Source of the DNA: Trichuris trichiura
Taxonomy: Eukaryota; Nematoda; Enoplea; Trichinellida; Trichuridae
Direction of reading: 5' to 3'
Length of the DNA: 64,000 bases
NCBI GenBank assembly: GCA_037903355.1
Contig: JBAJFE010000037.1
Span: 682,001 to 746,000 of the forward strand
The translations under genes were made by a program, and so were the position numbers. Shown piece by piece: positions 23,101 through 36,668 of this stretch (within the stretch, counting starts at the first letter, position 1; every line of letters starts with the position of its first letter). The notes under the pieces were generated by a model. That model saw only the letters and a program-made list of their open reading frames with translations. It did no database searches and had not been told where the DNA came from.

Positions 23101-25703
23101 GCGAGCATCTTTCTGACAGAAGTGGCGTTATTTTGGAGAGTTCGATTCCAATTTCAGGACTTTGACTTCAGACTTTCCGTATCAACAAAAGTTCACACAG
23201 AGATAACGGTCTTAGGAATTCAAATGTAAAATGTATCATTCGTGAACACTCCATAATTAGTAGTTTTCTGCACAAAACGTGTATTACCAGTACTACGCTA
23301 TGAGTGGGATTTGGCCCTTCACATCTGCCGTGGGTGACAGTTGTTGTTGTGGTTGTTTGTTTGGCGATAAGATTTCTTAAGCTGAATGATAGAGGGGCGT
23401 CTTTGAGTCATTCTGTTAAAATTTTGTAACCAGTGGACGGACCTTAAATTTTTGTGCTGTAAATTCGAGATCGCCTCACGAATGAGTGAATCCATCAAAT
23501 GAGCAATGATGTACCAATAATTATGACCTATGAAGCGCCTTCAAGCTGAATGAAATTCTTGAAGACAGCAAACACTTTATATTCTGTTAGCAAAACTCCG
23601 TTAATAAATGCGTTCCTTGGCGTACAACTGACATAGAAAAGTGACAGACATTTCCTGCCACGATGTTCGTTAAGGTCAGAATTGGAAGTTCACCACTCAG
23701 GTCAAAGGTTTAAATTAAACAGTCTTTTAACGAAAAACTCATCAAAAAATTCTACTTTTGACCTTCGACAGTGAATTTTTCTTTCCAACTCTGATAAGTG
23801 TATTCAAAATTTTAAAAGATCGAATGCTTCCACGCTGGAAATGCGTTCAGTGTATCAAAGTTTGAGAACAAAAATTACAATGCATCGATCGCTTAAATTT
23901 AAGAAGGCATGTGCTAAAGCATGCTTTCTGGTACAAACGGTAATCAGTGCTGCACTTCCACGTCAGCCAGGTGGGAAGGCAAACTTATGTTCAGTATCCG
24001 ACGTTTGAGGGAAAATACGAGGGTGCCCTTAAAGAGACGACAATTGACATCAAAAGCTAATAAACCAATGTTCACTTTGCAGAGCAACAGCGGGTGACTT
24101 ACTTATTAAAAAGTCACCAGCAATTTTTTCCGCAAAGAATACAGCAATTTCTAGTTTTTCAAAGTCAATGAAAGTAATGAGCAATAACGTGAAAATGTCA
24201 GCTATTTAACCTGTTTGAAGTTGCGTGAAAATTTGCATGCGGCTTCCAACGCTAACGATAGTTTTAATCGCGCAGACCAGTTTTGAAAGCAACGTTAATC
24301 TCGGAAGCTAATAGTGCTTTGACAACTTTTACGCTCCGTTCGCACCGAGGCGCGTTCACCCGACCGAAAGGGATCAAAAATGAAGCGAACGGAACCAATG
24401 GGTGCACAAGCTTGGAATGTATTTATCAAAGGATGCATAAAGCAATTGTCCCCTTTCTCAACGTACATTCAATTATGACGCGACATTTCCAGTTTTAAAC
24501 GAATTGCACTGACGCAATTTGTCACATATGGGAAATTGAAGACGCTTTACCTAAGCGGTTCGTTTCATCACTTCAACTGATCGCTAAAAACTCTTTTCAC
24601 TGTACAGTTGCCGCCAAGCTGACCTACAAACTTCTTTTCAAGCACACACGACAATCCGAACGAAACGTTTTCGCCGAAAATGTCCCATCAGAAACGAGGA
24701 AAATCACGCTCGTGCCTATCCTAATGCAATAACTCAAATTCCTAAACAATATAAACCTGTAACCGGCTTAGTGCTGTGCTTAGAAAATGCATTAAAGTGA
24801 AAATTCGCTCATTTTAGGAGTTGGTACCTTGGGTAAAAATACCTAACTACGGTCGCCCTTCTGCCGCAGGCATTCAAATGGAGGGAAGGGCAAATATTTA
24901 TCGGCGAAATTGCGCAAAAACAAAACTGGAATGAGCTATGGTATTTCATTTTCAAGGAATGATCGACTAGAGAGCGACTAGCCGGACGCACCATTACCTG
25001 CCGGCGGAAAGAGGGGCATCCTTCGCTTTCTTTTATCGAAATCGAAGGTGAGTTTTGGAAGAAAAAAAGGGTGAGCCAACCGCGAAAGGGCAATTCGATT
25101 AACTATGCCTGAGCGGTGGGAAGCGGTTCTGCGGCCACGTGGAAGGGTTAACCTTTTCAATGGCCGTTAGAGAGCAAGGACGAGGTCATACTCGGAGGAA
25201 CAATAACGGTAGACAGCTTAAGTAGACATTGACTTACGCATCGCTGCCACCTCTCGGTCAGGGGCATTAACAACACGTGACCTTCCCTTTTTAAAATAGA
25301 ATAAAAGAAAAGAACATACCAGGAGATAGCGAGCGCCCGGGTGGTTGATCTTCGGATACGGTTTTTGCAATTCAGTTGCATTTAACGCGTGTTGTATTTT
25401 CATATCACCAACGGTTGGGCTAAGGCCATTTCGTAAATTCGAGTCGGCTTCGTATCCTTGAAGCAAGTTGGATCTGTGCGGAATTGGATCATGAGGACCC
25501 GCTTGAGGCACATGATTGACACAGTAGACTTCTTGGTCGTCGATGCGATTCCGATTGTGGCAATAGGTGCGTAGCGTCAATCGAGAACCACATATGTAAC
25601 ATTTGAAGCAACCGTGATGGAAGAAAATGCCATCTTTGAGCGGTCCAACCTTGTCGGTCGGGTAAACGGGTCGTTTGCATCGAAAGCACAGCTCTTTGAC
25701 CAT
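20194..25703 (-). CDS. ltd-1: LTD-1/hillarin-like protein: LIM domain plus transglutaminase-like domain
   Basis: A cytoskeleton-associated protein of the KY/hillarin family; in C. elegans LTD-1 is epidermal. Six exons on the minus strand: 25320-25703, 22197-22313, 21921-22145, 21639-21865, 21379-21522 and 20194-21325, summing to 2229 nt (742 residues). The LIM domain is at residues 6-64 (C6, C9, H29, C32, C35, C38, C61, H64). The conserved linker is ALNATELQKPYPK then DYDAQTRLELIHRQQ. A charged coiled coil and a proline run (PSTPPPPLPP) follow. The transglutaminase-like core follows (ARAIYRWIT; LFKRLCSYAGLHCVVIKGYS; NTWNAVYLGGSWRFVQCNWG) and then the C-terminal module. At the usual Cys/His/Asp triad positions I read Thr (GTESYH), Asn (NTWNAV) and Gln (FVQCNWG), so it is probably not an active transglutaminase. 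The first intron is 3006 nt and the others 51-116 nt. Confidence 0.93.
22314..25319 (-). other. Large first intron of ltd-1
   Basis: A 3006-nt intron separating the LIM exon from the rest of ltd-1. Donor GTATGT is at 25319 and the acceptor TTTTAG ends at 22314 (minus strand). The flanking exons join in phase 0. Near its 5' end a 49-nt open stretch (25238-25286) has both splice signals but would break the frame, so I do not include it. Nothing else is recognised. Confidence 0.7.
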
Positions 25704-28621
25704 GGCGGCTGCAAGTGCAGCTATAATGGCTTATACGAAGAGAGACAGAGCGCGAAATGCGATCCAAACTATCGACTTTCAAACTTCGAGCACCATTCAA
25801 GGCATCACGTTGATACTCGGAGGAAAATTGTTGTCCGAAACAAGAGCATTTGGGAGGTTTGGGACAAGCAACGAACGAACGCACAGCGTTGGCAAACAGG
25901 GAAGGTACACAGATGCTTTACAATGAACGCGACGCGAATCGGTTGGCAATGGCAAATATGGTAGCGCGCGTAATTATTGGCTTTCATTTCGTGGGCAGTA
26001 CCTGGATTGCACCTGTCGCCGTTTCGCTGTCGAGGTAAGCGGCCCAGATCCCCACTGGTGCGGGGATTAGCGGTCCTCTTGTACAGAGTAGTCGCAAACA
26101 GGTTGCGCCACCTAAGTACGCCGCATTCTTTTACTTGTCAGCGTAAATAACGGTTTGCCTGATAGCCGGAATCTGGTTCGGTGAAAACTCGCCGTACGCT
26201 TTACCTCGCCGAGCGAAATGGGATCCGAACAAGTGGGCCAAATGCTTGAAACGAAGTTTGCATGCACGAAGCAAACTCACTCGTGACTACCACTTGATGA
26301 CGATAAAAACAACTTACCCGAAATGTATCCTCAGGCAAGGTTCACATTGTGACCCAGTCAAAGGTTGCTGCTTCCGCAGTGCAATCTATATGGTAACGTG
26401 AAAACCGATGCGGTAACGTCCGATTCGGTCGAGCAACACCAGAATTGCAAAAGGCCAGACGTTGCAAGGCATTCAAACGACGGAATGGTGTCGAAGCGAG
26501 TGCACTTTGTGTCGCTGGACGTCAACAACCGGTTTAGGACGGCCCACACAATGGGGTGTCATCGGTGTTGTTGCAGAGGAACGAGAAGATAAACAGGCAG
26601 CGATGAACGGCCGACTCGTCGGTCTGCTTGGTTCCATCATCGACCGAACCAACGATGAAAAAAGGTTCTTTAGCCGAAGAAGAAGAAACTGACGATTCAT
26701 CGTCTCTTGCTTGCCGGAATACAAAAGCCGTAGACCGCAGGGTAAATCTTTGAATGGCACTTATAGTGGAACAATGGCCACGCGGTATGTCATCGTTCAA
26801 TTGAGACCGGACGAGAAGGGCAAGGGTGCGGAAAAAATGAAAAATGGTTCGACGAACGCTCTCTTGCCTGGTTCGATTTGTCAACAAACCGCTTTCCGCT
26901 AAGCGCTCACTTCCGGATGACGGCTCTCTTTTCCCATAAGTGTTGGGCGAACAAACGGAAATGCCATCGAAAAGTTCCCGAGCACGGAAACCGAAAGGTG
27001 CGCACGAATTTACACCAAAGCCTGTCAAATAGGGCATGCCTACTCAACGATACGATGCTCTGATTGCATTAGACGCCGCTCTGATTAGCACTTTCTCATG
27101 GCGCCCATCGGTTGCCAATATTATAAGCAAAACAGTTGAAAGCTCGCCTTTCAGCGACATACGTAAAATGCAGTTCGAACGACTATGGAAATTGCGCCTG
27201 CGCATCACTTTAGGTACGATTACCAGTAGCCGGAAGCTATGAACTGGCGGATATAGTGAACCGCGCGCGCTTAGGGTGCTAGTTTTATTTGTTGCGCAAC
27301 AAAATAGATTCAGCTGCTCGCTAGTTCTTTACAAACTTTACAAGCCAAGGAAAAGGTGAAACAAAATTCAACCACAAAGCTGAAAAACAAATCTGCAATA
27401 ATACGTGGCACTTTAAAATGCGTGCAGAAATTTATTAAACGTTTAAAATGTGGACGAAGAATTGTTCGCTTTTCAAATCACTATGTTTAATATATGCGCA
27501 GGTAAGCGCTACCGTATTACCCCAAGTCCTAAGCATAAAATACTGTCCTAAGCATAAGCAAAGTGACAAGCTGTACTTTGGTTTTTGCATAGGCAAACAT
27601 ACAGGGTGAACAGCTACTGAATTGAGAGTGCAAACTCTAGCGAACGCAAGCAAATTTGTTCAGCGCTGATGCAGAAATACACTTTGCTGCACCTATGAAT
27701 CACCTTAAATTGGAAGAGTAAAAGTGAACGCAATTTGCGCCCAGACGCGAGCTTCATGTAAAAGCAAATAATTTCTACAAAAATGTGGATGACCGCTTGC
27801 TCGCAGATGTTCCTTGTTAGTGAGATAAAATGACAGCAACTAATTCTTAACAGTGCGCCTGAAGAAATGTTGTGCCACCTTTCAATTGTGCGCACGGTTT
27901 TTCCTTTTGATGTCAAAGTTTTTATCCGCTCGCTTGCTTGTGCTCATTCATCACGTACATTGCCTACTACGGACGAAAATGAGCAGCAGTTAACGGGAAA
28001 TTCGGTGATTGCTTTCATTACCTTTGCTGATTATTCCCATTCCATTTGTAGATGAACTGATGAGCAGAGTAGCTGCTCTCATTGTGCCAAGTCAATACGT
28101 TGCCTCAAAAGAGACGTCGGCCGATCTAGACGGCCTATATAATTAACTTTTTGCGAACAGTTTTTTGAATAGCTCTTGAAAGTACATGTATTATCTCTCC
28201 GAGAACAGAATAAGTTCGACGGAGCGTCGTTTTCATGAATGACCACTTATAGTTAAATCAAGCAATTTAACAATGGATTCCTCTTAAGCGTACCTGCGTT
28301 GCTTTCTACTTTACTGTATGGGTTTGCCGGTGGATCTCCTCCGAGCGGTTCTCGTAGCGGCAGCTCCTCCCCTCATGTCCATTTTGTTGCTACAGCTCCT
28401 GGAGCGCGCAGCGTTAATGAAAGGGTATTTTCACTCGTTATTCTTTGTCTGTTAATGATCTAGCAACGGCAGCAGGCGCGAGGTCGCCAGCCGATCGACC
28501 CTCCTTGCCTGTTGGAGAAAGCATGCAGCTATTGTTGGGTGTTTTCAAATATGTATTTCAGAGTTCTCGCTATTTGCAGTTAAATGTGAAGCTTCGGTTA
28601 AAGTTTGTGGCAAGTGCAATC
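25704..28621. promoter_or_regulatory. Divergent upstream region of ltd-1 and CAMSAP
   Basis: A 2.9-kb interval between two diverging genes, so it probably holds both promoters and any 5' UTR exons. The segment of roughly 25700-27250 looks richer in G+C than its surroundings and has a 167-codon open frame on the minus strand (26534-27037) without recognisable domains. The rest is AT-rich. A clean acceptor (TATTTGCAG ending at 28579) lies 42 nt before the CAMSAP ATG and suggests a 5' UTR intron or a spliced-leader site. Confidence 0.45.
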
Positions 28622-31600
28622 ATGGACGCAGCAGTTGGCCAACGGGGTTTCTTCGGCAAAAACGACTTGTTGATCGAACCGGTTATCGATGTGCTTCCTA
28701 TGTCCGAGTACAATGCCGCCGAGGTGACTACTTTTGTTCTGTTACTTGGTTTTCCTTTCCACCACGGTCGTTGCTTCCTCAGGCAAAGCTTAGGTCTTCG
28801 GTGAAATGGCTCCTGGCGAGAGCTTTCGGCGAAGGTTTGCCCGAGGAGTTCGTCGATCCTTTCTACGTTTCTGAAGACGTAAGATCAGCTGTTGTTTCCG
28901 AATTTCCGTTTTCGCCGCAATTTCATGTTTTTTTTGCATTAGAATCACGCTCAACTTCGTCCGACCGTCGTAAATGCGATGGCCACCGGCGAACTCTACG
29001 GCCTTGCAGCGTCTTCCATTTTTCACGACGAACTTTTCGCCTCGGATGGGCACAAGGCGATTCTGCAAACTTTGCAGCGCTACGTTGGACAGGTGATTGA
29101 TTCAGACGGGAATGCGGTCACTGAAACTGCTTTGTGTCAAACAACCCCTCTTCGAGTGGTATTTTTTGTTCACTTTCTCCCATTGGTTTTTTTTTCAATT
29201 CCCTGCATCCTAGAATTCCCATTTAGCCATGATTGATCATTTGATGGCAGCCATGACAAAAGACGTCGTTAGCGGTCAAGCCGTGTTAACTGCTTGCAAG
29301 TTGGTGCACCACAAAAGCAACGTTTCTGCAGGCATAATGTTGTGTTGTTACTTTTAAGAAAGCAAGGACCAATTCGCGAAAATGATCTGCCGCCTGATAA
29401 CTCCGAAGGCGCCCTATTGTACTGGATAAACAAAGTTTGCGAATGTGTGCGCGATCGGGTGGAAACCAGTATAGTGAGCTTTCTGCCATGTTTAAAGTTC
29501 GATTGACCTTGACTTGCCAACTTTAGGCTACGAACGGCGGAGACGCACCGATAATACCCGAAATGGACGACGTTTACGAAGACATTTGTGATGGCGCTTG
29601 CGTTGCAACTGTAATTTCGTATTATCACCCGGAAAAGCTTAAGTTCGATGGTAAGCATGCAAGTCAGCTTTTGTGTTTTGTATTTTTTTTCAAGTCATTG
29701 TAGCCGTGCAAAGCTAATTTTACATTAGCGCTCTTTCTTACTGTGTACGCTTGCAATTTTCAAGTAACTTACACCTTTGGGGAAATGCAGTAGAAGTTTT
29801 AGCCTAACCTGATAAGTGGGGCGGTAAAGTTTCCTTGAACTTGCATGTCTTTTCGAAGCAGTTATATTCAGCGACTCTTCCGTATAATCGAAAGCCTCGA
29901 AATAATCATTGTGATCGTACTGCAGTAAACGAGAAACTGTTTTTATTTAACAACGAGTATGTATACCCAGTTAGAGAAAATGAACTTTCGAACGTGAACG
30001 ATTCTGTAAGGGGACTCTCCGTTTAGATGTGTCGAAATACTCGGTTCCTTCGTGCAAAGTTTAAGTTAAACAGTTTCCTTATATGCTACGTAAGATCGAG
30101 CGCCTAACTGTCCGCTTTGAGCTTCTTTACTTTCAATTTCTATCGTTCGTCAATGCGTCCCTCTTGTCAATCGTTTTTACTGTTAGCAAGTTTGACAATT
30201 GTCTTCGCGGTTCATTACGTGACAATAACGCTTGCAGACATTTGCTTCAACGATCCAATGAGCCTTACCGATTGTATTCACAATCTGTGGTTGATAAAAG
30301 AATTTTGCGCCAAGCATTTGCCATGCAATGTTTTCCATTTCACCTACGAAGACGTGTTGTATACCCACGAGACGCTGAAGCCAAATCTTAACGCATTTCT
30401 TGCGGAACTGTTTTACTTCTTTGAAGGTTCTTTGGCTGGTAAGCTCTCCTCTATGTTTATCATTGTTACATTTCGGCGGACATCTATTCTAGATCGGCCA
30501 GTGGCAGTATCTATACGAAGAAGTATGGGTCGACTTGAAACAAATGTAACCCGAAATCAGCTGCGGTTTGTTGTAGAAAGAGGGAGTGAGGAAAATTTAT
30601 CTTTCGCTTTCCAGGAAGCCATTGAAAACGCAAGTTGATTCGACGCCGACACGGCTGACCAATGAAAGTACTCTTACAAGATAATTATTTAGGAAGGTCG
30701 TTTATTAACCGTTGTCATTTAGGCAAGTTGCACTCTCGGATAAACTCGATCGATTCTCTGATGACTGATCGGTTTGTTTTTCCAATAACTGTTGGCCAAA
30801 ATAGATGAACTCCAAATGACTTTTTATTCAGAAGCGTTGATTCATTGAAGTATCGGCATTTCGGGACTGCCAGCGGTCGAAAGTTGTACCGTTCCGAGGT
30901 TGATGTTGGCAACAGCAGACCACCGGGAACTGTTTCCTTTCTGGACATAAGTGCCGAAACAAATAACGCCAGTTTGTCATCTTTCGTTGGGAAAACACCG
31001 CCAAGTTACACTCGCAGCGAGACGATGCCTAGCGTCAAACTTCATAGTACTCCCTCGTTGATTCGCATGCAACTTGAAGAAAAACGGCGCCTCTACGAAG
31101 CTCAACGACAAAAGCGGCACACCGAGCTGACCGAACAACGGCAGAAGCTTTCAAAGGCTGCCTTTTTTCAGCTGAAGGGCAAGGAAATTTCAAATTCGGA
31201 TAATTCATCGCCATCAGTCAACCAAGAGCAACATAGCATTGAGCCTGCAAAAAAACCGTCGCCATCAGCACCAGCCGAATTCGTCGAAATATCAAAGAAT
31301 ATTAAGGAGATGCAAGAACAAATGAAACGTTTGTCAATGGAGCAGGAAAAGTTGCAACAATTGGTGAAAAGCAAGCAAGAATCGACGACAGCAATGTTTT
31401 CTCCAGTGGCAGCAAGCGTTACTCCTTTGTTCAATGCCCAATCGTTGATTTGCCTACCTTCGTCGGCATTTCCTCAAATGTGTCCAAGCTCAAGCGTTGG
31501 AGAAGTGGCTGTCCAATCTCCCGTGGATGACAGTCGTCAGGACGGCGTTGCACCGATTGATGACCAGTCATTTATGTTGCACGCCAATGGAAAGCGCGTC

Positions 31601-33259
31601 AGCCGATTGGATCCTCCGCTGGAATTTTCAAACAATATCTCCAATTGGGGTATGACATGTTCGGTTAACAGGCCGCCAAGACGTACGTGGCAAAGTTTGA
31701 GCAATACTCAGAACGGCGCCCAATATGCGGCCAGTATGGTCGACCTTCCGGCTTGTCGCGAGGCCTACGAAGAAGAGAAGGTTTGTTCTACAACTTGGCG
31801 TTATGCAAAAAGTCAAATGTTCGCATGAATTTTCAATAGGCACAATTAGCTGAAAATTTTCAATCGGTGTCCAAAGATGCCGAAGACAACGTTAGCTGCC
31901 GGTTGGAAGAAAAGTCGACCGATGGGAACATCTCGATGAATGGCGTCTTGGAAGAGAAGCCAACTGCTACAGATGATGGCCACAGACGTACTAGCGCTGT
32001 TGCCCCTTTCGAAGCGATGGCTGATAAGGAACGAGACAGTTCGCCTGGAATTGGTTTTGTCATAGCTGCTGAAAGCCAAAAATTGAATGTAAGTACAATT
32101 GGAGCGACAAATGCACATCATCCACAATTCGCTATTGCTTCTTAGGAGGAGGAACTGTTACGGCGAAAGGAGCAAAAGTTTGCACGGGTTTTAAGAAGGC
32201 GCGAAGAGATGGAATTGCGCAGGGCAAAAGTGGAAGAGGAGAACGCGCAACGCCGAGCCAAACTTATGCAAAGAATGGAAGAGGAGGAACGCAGAAAACG
32301 CGAAAAGGAATTGCGCAGGTTTACGAAAAGTTTCAAAGGACGCTCACGGCTACTTTGATTTTGATCGTTTGCAGGCAACGGGTATTGGAAGAATATCAAA
32401 AGCGGAAGGCTGAACAGGAAGCTATGGAGCAGTCGTCCAGCTCGTTCGGTACTCTGCCAAACGTCACACCTCGGTCACGTCTGACCCGTAACCAATCTCA
32501 ACCTCCCGTTCGACCAAAGTCGCAAATGATGTCGTCATCAAGAACTGGTAGCGAAACAAATTAATTTGTTATTTTTGAATAATTGACTTGCGTTCAGCTT
32601 TGCAAACAGACGCCTCTTCCGTTGGTAATATCGACAAGCTTATGGATTCGTGTGTTTCAGAGCCTGGTCTAAGCGAACCAGGTAAACAGTTAAAAATTGT
32701 TCTTATCATTGCATGACGATCTTTCAGCGCTAAAACTTTACGTCAAACCAGTGCAAAAGTCGAATCGTACGATCGTGTATAATGCTATTCAACACAATGT
32801 TCTAGTTGGTTCGGTTAATGTTGACGTGAAACGAAAAGTGCTGGAAGTGAGCTAACAATTTTTGGGTCAGCTGTCAGTTTTTGTCATTTTTAATTTTATT
32901 CTGGTCAGGAATTAGCAAAGAGCGACGGTAAACATTTTCTGTTGCTCTTTCGGGATCAGAAGTGCCAATTTCGCGGTCTCTACTGTTGGGATCAGACTTC
33001 GGACACTGTGCACAAGCTGTACGGCGTAGGTCCGAAAAGTTGCACCGAATCGATGATGAACTTGCTGTTCAAGTGAATGTTGCCCTAGATTTCGTTACGC
33101 AAGGTGATAAATTTGTTATTTTTTTGTTGTAGGTACGATTCCGGTGCCAAACAGTTCTCCTACATTCCTTCCAAGCACTTGTCTGCCACAATCGACGCCT
33201 TTACAATAAAGGATGATTTTTGGCAAAGGAAGCAGAGCAGCTTAACTCCGCGTCGTTGA
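28622..33259 (+). CDS. ptrn-1: CAMSAP/Patronin microtubule minus-end binding protein, 17 exons
   Basis: Binds and stabilises free microtubule minus ends in non-centrosomal arrays. Exons: 28622-28723, 28783-28878, 28943-29155, 29214-29321, 29363-29473, 29527-29650, 30238-30438, 30493-30633, 30723-30771, 30832-31780, 31840-32088, 32146-32318, 32375-32547, 32598-32681, 32728-32846, 32909-33072 and 33133-33259. They sum to 3183 nt (1060 residues). The N-terminal CAMSAP calponin-homology region includes LPEEFVDPFYVSED, GALLYWINKV and FNDPMSLTDCIHNLWLIKEF. The mid-region has the family motif MQLEEKRRLYEAQRQKR with KLSKAAFFQL. A charged helical stretch (32146-32420) precedes the C-terminal CKK domain (KHFLLLFRDQKCQFRGLYCW; FSYIPSKHLS), which recognises minus ends. 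The start was chosen after a splice acceptor; the frame stays open upstream, so an earlier start is possible. One intron is 41 nt and one 587 nt. Confidence 0.94.
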
Positions 33260-34095
33260 TTGAACATTAAGAAGAACGCTCAGCGAATCGTCATATCGCA
33301 CTAGTCATCTATCTCATTGTATGTCTTCTTTTTCTCATAAACGCAGCAGCTCGTTACCCCCAGCGGTATTCGTCTATTTCCATTGGAACTTTGTGGCTAA
33401 ATGCTTAACATACGTGCAACGTTCGCCAATTAAAACGTTTTAACAATACTGTCCAACTCTTAGAAAAATTGCACTGTCGTATTTATATTTTGCAAACAGG
33501 TAAGTTGTCAACGCAAACATTTTATTTTTAAACTTTTATGTTTCATTTGAAAAAATGCAATGATATTAAAAAATTTTAAGATTAGCAGGTTCAAAGATGT
33601 ACTGTAGTCATGAATAGTCCTTTTCGCAGTAATAGTATCTAGCACTGCTGCCCACTTAAAATTGTCATTAAGTTCGGGGAATAATCAAGTTATGCTTATT
33701 TTCCTTCGGTACGTTAAGGGCGTGGCAATTCCAACGACATTTGAAACTGCCTATCCAGCACGTTGTAGTTCAAATTTTTCCACTTGGTGAGTGATACAAC
33801 TCACGCAGCTGCTTGCATCCTTAGGGGAAATAGTTTTGCAGCTCTATCTCCCTTCGTTACCTACAAGTTTGCCTAATTTTCCTTGTACTGTTAATTAGAC
33901 CAACGGCAGAAGTTTGGCAGCAGGTTTTAATTTTCTTGAGCTTTACACTCGCTACTACCGATTTGTGCTTAACATTTTTTTACAGATAACGCCGACCGCT
34001 ACTAGTGTGTGATAAGTTAGGACATATACGCAGAGTTAACTTGCACATCTTTTAGTTCTACTGTAGACCGCCGCACTTAGTAAGTTAGTGAAATA
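33260..34095. other. Intergenic region between CAMSAP and PHF5A
   Basis: AT-rich 3' UTR of CAMSAP plus the upstream region of the next gene. No open frame of interest was seen. Confidence 0.5.
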
Positions 34096-34428
34096 ATGGC
34101 GAAGCATCATCCAGACTTGATCTTTTGTCGCAAGCAACCAGGCGTTGCTATTGGTCGTTTATGCGAAAAATGTGACGGTAAATGCGTTATTTGTGACTCT
34201 TATGTTCGCCCGTGTTCGCTGGTTCGAATTTGCGACGAGTGCAACTATGGTTCCTATCAAGGACGTTGCGTCATTTGTGGTGGACCTGGCGTTAGCGATG
34301 CCTACTATTGCAAGGAATGTATTATTACAGAAAAGGACCGAGACGGTTGTCCTAAGATTGTTAATCTCGGTTCCGCAAAGACGGACTTGTTTTACGAACG
34401 AAAGAAGTACGGCTTCAAGAAACGCTGA
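34096..34428 (+). CDS. phf-5: PHF5A/SF3b14b, SF3b spliceosome subunit
   Basis: A small zinc-knuckle protein of the SF3b complex of U2 snRNP that contacts the branch-site helix with SF3B1. It is intronless here and 110 residues long, the usual family length. It carries the full series of paired cysteines ([39 protein letters not shown]) that form the three-zinc knotted fold, and the invariant ending [12 protein letters not shown]. It is almost identical to the human protein as I remember it, as expected for this extremely conserved family. An AATAAA at 34595-34600 follows 167 nt after the stop. Confidence 0.98.
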   Translation: MAKHHPDLIFCRKQPGVAIGRLCEKCDGKCVICDSYVRPCSLVRICDECNYGSYQGRCVICGGPGVSDAYYCKECIITEKDRDGCPKIVNLGSAKTDLFYERKKYGFKKR

Positions 34429-36373
<1,945 letters not shown>

Positions 36374-36668
36374 GACAGCCCCAACGTCCATGCATTATAG
36401 TAAACATTGTCACCCGATTTATTCCGTTGTGAAATACCGTTTCATTTGATGCTTGAAAATTGGCAAATGCGACTATGCTCATCCGTTCCGTTGCTTTGAC
36501 AGATCGTAGTAGGCCACCGTTTTTGCCGCCATCATTTTTTGCCTTTATCCTTGTTTCGATTATTACTACCACAAAATCCGGTTGGTCGTCAACGTTTCGC
36601 TAATGTAAACAATTACATGTAAATTTACTATTACTTTTTAAGGTTAACATTCCAATAAAGCATAATGC

